From Verrucomicrobiaceae bacterium (GTDB lineage: Bacteria > Verrucomicrobiota > Verrucomicrobiia > Verrucomicrobiales > Verrucomicrobiaceae): a stretch of 64,000 nucleotides of DNA. The stretch lies in contig JAIXSY010000008.1 of the NCBI GenBank assembly GCA_027484445.1, positions 1 through 64,000 on the forward strand, read 5' to 3'. Numbering within the stretch: position 1 is the stretch's first letter; each line of letters opens with the position of its first letter. The notes beneath the pieces are model-generated. The model saw nothing but the letters and a program-made list of their open reading frames with translations. It searched no databases and was not told the DNA's origin. Of the stretch, positions 25,383-33,143 are shown one piece after another. The position numbers and the translations under genes were made by a program.

Positions 25383-27805
25383 AACTACCTTCCCTCCTTC
25401 GAGCTTCGTCATTCCTTCGTCATTCGGATTTCGTCATTCGCCATTGTCGCAGCCTCGCCATCACCTTCGGTATCCTTTTCACGCTGACCACCCTTCCTGC
25501 ACTCGCCGCCGTCCCCCAGCTGATCAATCACCAGGGCCGCATCGCGGTGAACGGCACCAACTTTGAAGGCACCGGCCAGTTCAAATTTGCCCTCGTCAAC
25601 ACGAACGGCACCACCACCTACTGGAGCAATGACGGCACCTCCAGTGCAGGTTCGCAGCCCACTGCGGCTGTTTCACTCGCCGTCGTCAAAGGACTCTACG
25701 CGGTGCTGCTTGGCGATACCACACTGGCAAACATGACCATCCTGCCAGCCAGCGCCTTCACGCAGGCCGATGTCCGCCTTCGGGTTTGGTTCAACGACGG
25801 CAGCAACGGCTTCCAGCTCATCACGCCGGACCAGCGTCTGGCAGCCGCTCCCTTTGCGCTCAATGCAGCCAGCGCTGAAAGCGTGCCTTCAGGCAGCGTG
25901 ACCTCCTCCATGCTCGGCAGCGATCTCACGCTGGCAGGCAGCACCACTGGCACCTTCATCGGCAGCCTCAGCGGCAACGCCACCACTGCAACCCAGTTCA
26001 CCGGCGCACTCGCAGGAGATGTCACCGGCACACAAAGCGCGACTGCCATCTCGAATGCCACCGTCACCAGCAAACTGATCACCGGCTTCAGCAGTGCTGC
26101 AGGCACGATTACAACCGCCGACAGTCTCTTAACCGCGATCAACAAACTCGACGGCAACATCGCTCTCCGTGCTCCTTTAGCCTCACCGACTTTCACCGGC
26201 ACGGTGAGTGGCACTTTCGTGGGAAATGGAGCGGGCTTGACCAACGTCACCGCCAGCAGCGTGCAGTTGAGCAGCGTCATCGCACCTCCAGTGAAACCTG
26301 TGGTCGCTTGGGGAGATAATGATCATGGCCAGGCCAGCGTGCCTGCACTCGTCAACGTGGCGAACGTCGCCGCAGGCACCTCGCACAGCCTCGTGCTGCT
26401 CGATGCCGGGACCATCATTCAGTTTGGCAGCATCGCCGCCGCTCCGGGCACTGCTGTGAACGTCACCCACATCGCCGCAGGCACCGCACACAACCTGGCC
26501 CGCAAGAGCGATGGCACCGTCATTGCCTGGGGAAACAACACCCATGGTCAAACCACCGTGCCCGGTGGCATCACCACGGCGACGAATGTCAGCGCTGGTG
26601 AAAAACACAGCCTCATCCTGAAAGCCGATGGCACCGTTCAGGCTTGGGGAGACAACAGCTTCGGCCAGACCACCATCCCCGGCACGGCCACTAATGTCAC
26701 CGCCATCGCCAGTGGTTACGATCACAATCTCGCACTCAAGGCTGATGGCACCGTCGTCGCCTGGGGTCGCGATGATGCCGGTCAGGTCACAGGCACTTAT
26801 CCAACCGTAGGAGTCATTGTTGAGATCATCGACAGCACGAAATACCGGCTCTCCACCAACCTTGCCAACGGCACCAGCAATCTTCGCTATGATGGAAGCA
26901 CCCTGCTCAATTCCACCGGTGACGGATCGGACATCGTCACGGTCGCGAGCACCGTCGGCTTGTCTTCCGGGATGACGGTCACCCGGGCCAGCCTTGTCGG
27001 GCCTTCGGGTCTGTCCAATGTCGTCGCTATCGCCTGCGGAGCCTTTCACAGCCTTGCCCTGAAGAGTGACGGCACCGTCGTCGCCTGGGGCTGGGACACA
27101 GGCGGCCAGGTCACCGGTGCGGAGAACCTCACCGGCATCTCCAGAGTGGCTGGCGGCTATGCCTTCACCCTCGCTTTGAAAAACGACGGCACCCTGGTGG
27201 CCTTTGGCGATAACACCGACGGCCAGCTCACCATCCCCAACACCGCCACCCAGGTCACCCACATCGCTTGCGGAGCCAGCCACGCCCTCGCCCTGCGTGC
27301 CGACTTCATCTCAGCGCAGGTCGCCCGACTCGATCAAGACAACGTCTTCACCGGCAGAGTCGGCATCCAGCGCACCCCGGCTGCGAACAACCTCGAAGTC
27401 CAAGGCAACGCCAGCAAAACCACCGCTGGCAACTGGCTCGCGAACTCCGACCGCCGCATCAAAGACGACATCCAACCCATCACCGGAGCTATCGAGAAGC
27501 TCGGGAAGGTCCATTTGGTCGATTTCCAATACTCAGAAGCCTATCGCCAAGCCCACCCTGAGGTCGGAGACAAACGCTACCTCAATGTGATTGCTCAAGA
27601 GTTCGCCGAGATCTTCCCCGAGCACGTCCAAAACAGCGGCGAACAGCTGCCAGACGGATCTCCCATCCTCCAGGTGGATACTTACCCGCTCACGATCTAC
27701 TCCGCCGCCGCCGTGCAGGAACTGGCCAAAGAGAACGAAGCTCTGAAAAAGAAGCTCGCTGAGCAGGAGGAGCGGCTGAAACGACTGGAGACCCTGATCA
27801 AATGA
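25379..27805 (+). CDS. RCC1-repeat protein with S74 self-cleaving domain, cluster gene 6
   Basis: 808 aa. After a repeat-derived N-terminus (FLRHSDFVIRHC) and a hydrophobic segment comes QLINHQGRIAVNG, matching the start of the 875-aa protein. Residues about 304-640 hold six or seven RCC1-type propeller repeats (AWGDNDHGQ, IAWGNNTHGQTTVP, ALKADGTVVAWG). One is interrupted at about 481-540 by a module like those in the 2801-aa protein. The motif VGIQRTPAANNLEVQG precedes the S74 domain: NSDRRIK with Ser690/Lys695, then YLNVIAQEFAEIFPEHV and a terminal coiled coil (about 775-806). Expected to form a self-cleaving trimeric surface fibre tipped by a propeller. No GTPase link is implied by the RCC1 fold. 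Confidence 0.87.
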   Translation: MKLPSLLRASSFLRHSDFVIRHCRSLAITFGILFTLTTLPALAAVPQLINHQGRIAVNGTNFEGTGQFKFALVNTNGTTTYWSNDGTSSAGSQPTAAVSLAVVKGLYAVLLGDTTLANMTILPASAFTQADVRLRVWFNDGSNGFQLITPDQRLAAAPFALNAASAESVPSGSVTSSMLGSDLTLAGSTTGTFIGSLSGNATTATQFTGALAGDVTGTQSATAISNATVTSKLITGFSSAAGTITTADSLLTAINKLDGNIALRAPLASPTFTGTVSGTFVGNGAGLTNVTASSVQLSSVIAPPVKPVVAWGDNDHGQASVPALVNVANVAAGTSHSLVLLDAGTIIQFGSIAAAPGTAVNVTHIAAGTAHNLARKSDGTVIAWGNNTHGQTTVPGGITTATNVSAGEKHSLILKADGTVQAWGDNSFGQTTIPGTATNVTAIASGYDHNLALKADGTVVAWGRDDAGQVTGTYPTVGVIVEIIDSTKYRLSTNLANGTSNLRYDGSTLLNSTGDGSDIVTVASTVGLSSGMTVTRASLVGPSGLSNVVAIACGAFHSLALKSDGTVVAWGWDTGGQVTGAENLTGISRVAGGYAFTLALKNDGTLVAFGDNTDGQLTIPNTATQVTHIACGASHALALRADFISAQVARLDQDNVFTGRVGIQRTPAANNLEVQGNASKTTAGNWLANSDRRIKDDIQPITGAIEKLGKVHLVDFQYSEAYRQAHPEVGDKRYLNVIAQEFAEIFPEHVQNSGEQLPDGSPILQVDTYPLTIYSAAAVQELAKENEALKKKLAEQEERLKRLETLIK
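25404..25445. repeat. TTCGTCATTC repeat, direct copies inside coding sequence
   Basis: Three direct copies of cttcgtcattc or ttcgtcattcg follow each other within 42 bases. They encode SFLRHSDFVIRH at the start of the RCC1/S74 protein. Confidence 0.75.
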
Positions 27806-27919
27806 CGAATGCGTAAGCCCGAATGACGAAATCCGAACCTAAAACGTGATGAAATTCTCTTCGCCCTTCGTGCTTCGTCATTCCTTCGTCATTCGGATTT
27901 GGGCATTTGTCATTCTCAT
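27803..27919. repeat. TTCGTCATTC repeat, large inverted pair
   Basis: The left arm (27803-27840: atgacgaatgcg.. cgaatgacgaaatccgaac) is the inverse of the right arm (about 27865-27919: cttcgtcattccttcg.. tcattcggattt). The start codon of the 317-aa gene at 27846 lies between the arms. The right arm encodes VLRHSFVIRIWAFVI, now the signal peptide. Confidence 0.75.
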
Positions 27920-28799
27920 CGCCAACACTCTGGCTCTCCAGTCGCTCCAAGCCGGTTCGAGCCTCAACTACACCCTCGACCCATCCGCCATCGACCACGG
28001 TGGTCTGCGCAGCACCAGTGCCAACTACACGCTGAATCCCTCAAACATGCCCGGCGGTCACGGCACCAGCGCCGCCTACACTCTGCGCACGGGTTTCGCA
28101 GGCCAGCTCGCCGATGCCATCGCAACCGCCATCGACCTGAGCGCCTCCCCTTTGACCCTTAACGAAGGCAGCACACGCCAGATCAGTGCCACCCTCATCT
28201 TCGATGATCTCAGCACCCAGCCGCTGGCCGCCACCAGTGTGAGCTGGAGCATCCAAAGCGGACCGCTCAGCAGTATCAGCACCAGCGGCCTCGTCACGGC
28301 CGCCGCCGTTTACCAAGACACCGCCGCCACCGTTCAAGGCACCTACCAAACCCTCACGGATACGCTCAACCTCACCGTGCTGAACTCCGCTCCCGACAAC
28401 TTCGGCACTTACGCAGCCGATGGCATCGACGACGACTGGCAGGTGCTCTATTTCAATCTGCCCCCCAATGCGAATGCCGCCCCCGGTGCCGATCCTGACT
28501 TCGATGGGCAGGACAACACCTTCGAGTTCATGGCTGGTGTCATCCCCACCAATCCGACATCGCGATTCCTTCTCAGCGTTGCCTTGGTTCCAGGCCAGCC
28601 CTCGCATTTCAACATCACCTTCAGCCCACGATTTGCGGGTCGTACCTACGCGGTCCAAACGAGCCTCAACCTTCAGGCCCTGAGCTGGACACCACTCACC
28701 ACCATCATCACCACTGATGTCGCCCTGCAACGCACCGTGACCGATACCAACGCCACTGGCCTCAGGAAGTTCTATCGCGTCGAGATCAGCAGACCTTGA
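27846..28799 (+). CDS. Secreted protein with Ig-like domain and PVC C-terminal module, cluster gene 7
   Basis: 317 aa. The signal peptide (to about residue 38) is largely repeat-derived (FVLRHSFVIRIWAFVIL). It contains two copies of SLNYTLDPSAIDHGG / SANYTLNPSNMPGG, then a Big2-like bacterial Ig domain (about 98-178). Next is an acidic segment DGIDDDWQVLYF with DPDFDGQDNTFEFMAG, and a C-terminal module (FAGRTYAVQTSLNLQ, KFYRVEISR). The last two parts match the 278-aa protein that opens the cluster, so the two ends of the cluster carry related modules. The gene lies 40 bases after the RCC1 gene. Function unknown, probably surface-associated. Confidence 0.78.
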   Translation: MMKFSSPFVLRHSFVIRIWAFVILIANTLALQSLQAGSSLNYTLDPSAIDHGGLRSTSANYTLNPSNMPGGHGTSAAYTLRTGFAGQLADAIATAIDLSASPLTLNEGSTRQISATLIFDDLSTQPLAATSVSWSIQSGPLSSISTSGLVTAAAVYQDTAATVQGTYQTLTDTLNLTVLNSAPDNFGTYAADGIDDDWQVLYFNLPPNANAAPGADPDFDGQDNTFEFMAGVIPTNPTSRFLLSVALVPGQPSHFNITFSPRFAGRTYAVQTSLNLQALSWTPLTTIITTDVALQRTVTDTNATGLRKFYRVEISRP

Positions 28800-28881
28800 T
28801 CTCAAGGGTCGATCTAACTAAAAATCATTCATGAAAGTGCGTCCATCTTTAGCTTTGATCGAGGTCAAGAGTTGTTGGGTA

Positions 28882-28950
28882 AACCCGGATTCAGAAGTTC
28901 TCGGCAAGCGGGGCATTCTTGTCCCGCTGAACTTCGGCATCCGGGGTAAA
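28882..28950. repeat. Palindromic element of the GAATGCCCCGG family
   Basis: ccggattcagaagttc (from about 28890) pairs imperfectly with gaacttcggcatccgg, enclosing agcggggcattcttgtcccgct. The core is the inverse of that at 3757-3766. The spacer 28800-29078 contains no other feature seen. Confidence 0.55.
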
Positions 28951-29078
28951 TCAAACGCGACGTCGGCTTGAATCGACCTTCAGCCGCCATCGCGAGAAAT
29001 CGCATTCGGATTGTCGGCCTTAAGAAAGGCTGCGGGACCTCCGCTTGTCGTTGAATCATGCGCCTGCTCTCACTCAAG

Positions 29079-29809
29079 TCACAGACTCGGAGCGGCGATC
29101 ACGGCTTCAAAGTCATCCCCCGGCAGCAAACGCGGCTGAACATCAATCGCGATGATCGTCTCATCCGGTGCGCGGATGAAATTGCGATCATGCGTGTCCG
29201 CGAGTTGCACCCCATCGCCGCGTTCCCAGAGCATCAGGCTGTCGTTGTAGACAAACCCCAGCGCATGCAGCAAACCATGAATTTCCTCCTCTGTCGGAAT
29301 GAAGCGCACGGGACGCGGCTGAATGAACGGCTGCGAGGTCACGATGCTCAGTCCACCCGGACGCTTCCAAATGCCCTCAAACTGCACATCATCACCAAAG
29401 ATGCGATTGCTGAGCCTCAATCGCCGCAAGTAACCCGCTGGCGTGTAGTAGCCAAATTGTCCGAAGCCAGCTTCTCCGGGGAAGGTGGCCTTCCACACTC
29501 GCCTTTGCGCCGCATGAAGATACGCCGTGATCTCGCGCCCCGGAGTCGCTCCACGCAAAACAGGCGGCAGATCAATTTCCGTCAGAGCACAGCCGCTGCT
29601 TTTTGCAAAACGCTGGAGGCTTTTAAACTGCGCGGCGACTCTTTCTTCCCACTCGGTAACTGGATCCCGTGGCTGACCCACATTTGCCACTCCCAGGCCT
29701 GCTCGAGCAGTTTTTGGTCTTCCGGAGAGAGCGGCTTGTTCTGCTTCTGCAAGGTCCATATCCGTTGCGCCTCCTCCAGAGGGATCGGTTGGGGCTCGTC
29801 TGAGTTCAT
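29079..29809 (-). pseudogene. Polyvalent-protein kinase-fold-like protein, split by one frameshift
   Basis: Two minus-strand frames form one protein. The N-terminal part starts at the ATG at 29809 and reads EPQPIPLEEAQRIWTL and LSPEDQKLLEQAWEWQMW. The rest continues in another frame from DPVTEWEERVAAQF to the stop at 29079. Adding one G to the run at 29667-29669 joins them as VSHG-DPVTEWEE. The C-terminal part (LLHALGFVYNDSLMLWERGDG, THDRNFI, IAIDVQP) resembles the C-lobe of the kinase-like domain of phage and mobile-element polyvalent proteins: D..N followed by an IDV strand. This family call is tentative. The frameshift lies in a homopolymer and could be a sequencing error or a real mutation. 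Confidence 0.7.
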
Positions 29810-29882
29810 GACTCATTTTGACTGACAGAATCGCCTGCGGCAACCTTTCGTTTACTCAGATTGAGCCATCACCTTTCGCCCC

Positions 29883-32800
29883 ATGCTTTCCCTCATCCTC
29901 CTCGCCAGCCTCAGCACCGCCGCGCCGCGTGAAGCCCTGCCTCTCGATGCGCCGGAGTGGCCGTTAAACTACCGTCTGCATCTCGAAGGCGCGGCCAAGG
30001 TGAAACTTAGCAATGAGCTAACACTCTCACTCGATGCGAAGGGGCCGCACGACATCGCGGTGGAGCATCCGGCGACAGGAGCGCCTGTGCTGCGAGTGTG
30101 GAGCGATGGGAAACTCGTGCGTGGACCGGAGGATGTGCCAGCGCTGGCGCAAACAGGCGCGAAGGATTTTCCAGACGCGGGGCTCGACCTCGGTGCGGAT
30201 TTCACGGCGATGGCGCAGTTTGAGTCGAATGGCGAAGGCACATTGTTTTCGATGTGTGCGCCCACAGGCAAGTGGTCGCCGGATGCGAAGGCGCTGTTCA
30301 TTCGCGGCGGCAGGCTGGTGTATGACATCGGCTGGCTGGGTGCAATGAACTCGGGGCCGAAGGTGAATGATGGAAAGCCGCACACGGCTGTTTTGAGCGT
30401 CAGCGGCGGCACGGTGAGGCTTTGGCTGGATGGCAAAGCGATCGCGGAGAAGGCGAACTTTACCAAGCCGGATCAAAAAGGGCATGTTTTCAAAGTGGGA
30501 CGCGCCGCGCCAAACTTCGGCAGCGATTTCACCCATGGGAAAATCAGCGTGGTGAAGGTCTGGAAGCGTTCGTTGCCGGAGGGCGAGATCGCGCTGCTCT
30601 TCAAAGATGGCGGCGCGGGCGCGAACACGCCGGACTTCACGCATGCGCCGAAGGCGAGCGGGAAACCGGTGATCGAAGGCGGCAGCGGCTGGGTGCAGGC
30701 GCTAGAGCGCAGCGACCACGCAGAGATCGTGGGCAGTTGGAATGCGAAGACGCTCGAAGAAGGCGCGACGATCTATAAAACGCTCTGCGTCGTGTGCCAC
30801 GGCACGAAGGAGCAGCCGGGATCACTTCCAACCGCGCTGCGTTTTGCCGAAGGGCAGTTCAAAAACGGCAGCGACCCGTTCTCGATGTATCTCACGCTCA
30901 CCAAGGGCTTCGGCCAGATGGTGCCGCAGCCGCAATATACCACCGCGCAGAAGTATGCGGTGATCCATTACATCCGCGAGACCTTCCTGCGCTTGCACAA
31001 TCCCTCACAGCTCAAGGACATCGACCTCGCCGCGCTGCCGCGCGGTCTCGCCCGTGCCGAGGCCGAAAAGATCGACACCACACTGCCACCGTATCAACGC
31101 ATGGAGCTCGGCAACGCACTGTTTTGGACGCTGGAGGTCGCTGCGGACAACATCGCGCAGAAAGGCATCGCCATCCGGCTCGATGACGGCCCTGGCGGCG
31201 TGACGAAAGGCCGCGCGTGGATGGTCTATGATCACGATACGATGCGCGTCGCCGCGGCGAGCACCGGCGCGTTTGTGGACTGGAAAGGCATCGCCTTCGA
31301 CGGCAGCCACGGCACGCACACGAGCCTCATCGGAGAAAAGCAGTTCGTCATGCCCGTCGAGCCAGGCTGGAGCCTCAGCGGTGATTTCGAAGACACCCGC
31401 ACCGCAGCCAAAGATGGCAAAAATTACGGTCCCATGGCCGGCTTGCGCTTCCTCGGCCTCTACAAGCATCAAAACCAAAGCGTCATCGCCGCGAGCATCC
31501 ACGGCACGCGAGTGCTCGAATCACCCGCATGGATGGATTACGGTTCCACGCCGATCCTCGTGCGCACGGTGAACGTCGCCGAGGCCAAACAGCCGCTTTT
31601 TCTTCGTGTGGCACCCGACAGCATGAATGTCGTTTTGAAGGGCAAAGGCGAGTTGAAGCGTGAAAACGGCTTTTGGGTCGCCCAACTGGCTTCGGGTGCG
31701 CAAACACGCTTTTTCATCTCCCGCGTCGATCCGGCTTCGCTCGACACGATGGCGAAAAACTTCACTGCGCCGCTCGATCTGGCTCCGCTAACGAAAGGCG
31801 GTCCTGCGCAATGGCCGCAAACGGTCACAACGATCTCCGTGGCGGGCAAAGACGATGCGGCGTTCGTCGCCGATGACTTCTCGCTACCCGTGGAGAATCC
31901 GTTTCAAAGCTGGATGCGCCCTGGAGGCTTCGATTTCACGCCCGATGGCAAGGCCGCCATCGTCGCGATGTGGAATGGCGATGTGTGGCATGTGGAGGGC
32001 GTGATGAACAAAGCACCCGCGAAGCTGACGTGGCGCAGAATCGCCAGCGGGCTGTTTCAGCCGCTTGGCGTGAAGTTCCGCGATGGCGAGCTCTTCGTCC
32101 TCTGCCGCGACCAGCTCGCGAAGCTCGTCGATTTGAACGCGGATGGCGAAACCGACTTCATCGAGTGCTTCAATGACGACGCGCAAGTCACCGAACACTT
32201 CCACGAGTTCGCGATGGGCCTGCAAACCGATGTCGCGGGCAATTTTTATTACGCCAAGAGCGGCCGCCATGCGCTCGACAGCGTCATCACGCAGCACGGC
32301 ACGTTGCTGAAGGTCCGCGCCGATGGCGCGAAGACCGACATCCTAGCCACCGGCTTCCGCGCCGCGAACGGCGTGTGCCTCAATGACGACGGCACTTTCT
32401 TTGTCACCGATCAAGAAGGCTTCTGGACGCCGAAGAATCGCATCAACCGCGTGAAGGTCGGCGGCTTCTACGGCAACATGTATGGCTACACCAGCGTCAC
32501 CGACGAATCCGATGCCGCAATGGAGCCGCCGATGGTCTGGATCACCAACGACAAAGACCGCAGCCCCGCCGAGCTCATCTGGGTTCCCAAGAACGCGTGG
32601 GGCAATCTCGGCGGCAGCCTGCTCAATCTCAGCTACGGCACCGGCAAAGCCTTCATCGTGCCGCACGAGGAGGTGAACGGCCAATGGCAAGGCGCCGTGT
32701 GTGAGCTACCGATGCCCGCCTTCGCCACCGGCATCATGCGCGGTCGATTCGGCCCCGATGGTGCGCTTTACACCTGCGGCATGTTTGCGTGGGCCGGAAA

Positions 32801-33143
32801 TGCCACCTCACCCGGCGGCTTCCATCGGATTCGTCGCGGAAACAGGCCCGCTCAGGTGCCCCTGGCCGTTCACGCCATGAAGGGAGCCATGAAGGTCACC
32901 TTCAGCGATCCCATCACCGACACGAAGTGCGCGATGAAAGTGTGGTCGCTCAAACGCACGAAGGCCTACGGTTCCAAGCACTACGACGAGCACGAGCTGA
33001 CGATTCGAAGCGTGACGCTCAGCGATGACAAGAAAACGATCACGCTCGACATCCCCGACCTAGCGCCAACGTGGTGCTACGAACTCCAAGTCGGCAGCCG
33101 TGTGATGCACGGCACGATTCATGAACTTGGTTCCTCCTTATGA
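29883..33143 (+). CDS. LamG / cytochrome c / beta-propeller secreted oxidoreductase-like protein
   Basis: 1086 aa with a short signal peptide (LSLILLASLSTA). Residues about 60-240 are LamG-like (concanavalin-A fold). A class I cytochrome c domain has CVVCH with haem-binding Cys302, Cys305 and His306 and a distal region near GQMVPQPQY. A DUF6797-type region follows. Residues about 660-920 form a glucose/sorbosone-dehydrogenase-like propeller (MRPGGFDFTPDGKAAIVAMW, GRFGPDGALYTCGMF). Such fusions are common in PVC bacteria, where they probably oxidise sugars or aldehydes in the periplasm and pass electrons to the haem. The substrate is unknown. The last four bases overlap the next start. Confidence 0.88.
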   Translation: MLSLILLASLSTAAPREALPLDAPEWPLNYRLHLEGAAKVKLSNELTLSLDAKGPHDIAVEHPATGAPVLRVWSDGKLVRGPEDVPALAQTGAKDFPDAGLDLGADFTAMAQFESNGEGTLFSMCAPTGKWSPDAKALFIRGGRLVYDIGWLGAMNSGPKVNDGKPHTAVLSVSGGTVRLWLDGKAIAEKANFTKPDQKGHVFKVGRAAPNFGSDFTHGKISVVKVWKRSLPEGEIALLFKDGGAGANTPDFTHAPKASGKPVIEGGSGWVQALERSDHAEIVGSWNAKTLEEGATIYKTLCVVCHGTKEQPGSLPTALRFAEGQFKNGSDPFSMYLTLTKGFGQMVPQPQYTTAQKYAVIHYIRETFLRLHNPSQLKDIDLAALPRGLARAEAEKIDTTLPPYQRMELGNALFWTLEVAADNIAQKGIAIRLDDGPGGVTKGRAWMVYDHDTMRVAAASTGAFVDWKGIAFDGSHGTHTSLIGEKQFVMPVEPGWSLSGDFEDTRTAAKDGKNYGPMAGLRFLGLYKHQNQSVIAASIHGTRVLESPAWMDYGSTPILVRTVNVAEAKQPLFLRVAPDSMNVVLKGKGELKRENGFWVAQLASGAQTRFFISRVDPASLDTMAKNFTAPLDLAPLTKGGPAQWPQTVTTISVAGKDDAAFVADDFSLPVENPFQSWMRPGGFDFTPDGKAAIVAMWNGDVWHVEGVMNKAPAKLTWRRIASGLFQPLGVKFRDGELFVLCRDQLAKLVDLNADGETDFIECFNDDAQVTEHFHEFAMGLQTDVAGNFYYAKSGRHALDSVITQHGTLLKVRADGAKTDILATGFRAANGVCLNDDGTFFVTDQEGFWTPKNRINRVKVGGFYGNMYGYTSVTDESDAAMEPPMVWITNDKDRSPAELIWVPKNAWGNLGGSLLNLSYGTGKAFIVPHEEVNGQWQGAVCELPMPAFATGIMRGRFGPDGALYTCGMFAWAGNATSPGGFHRIRRGNRPAQVPLAVHAMKGAMKVTFSDPITDTKCAMKVWSLKRTKAYGSKHYDEHELTIRSVTLSDDKKTITLDIPDLAPTWCYELQVGSRVMHGTIHELGSSL

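Noticed and set aside
25679..27300. RCC1 repeats as sign of a eukaryote-like Ran exchange factor
   Set aside because: The protein is exported and ends in an S74 domain; the fold is used here as a propeller only.
29582..29809. Independent 75-aa gene
   Set aside because: It continues naturally into the other frame by adding one G; it is the N-terminal part of one gene.
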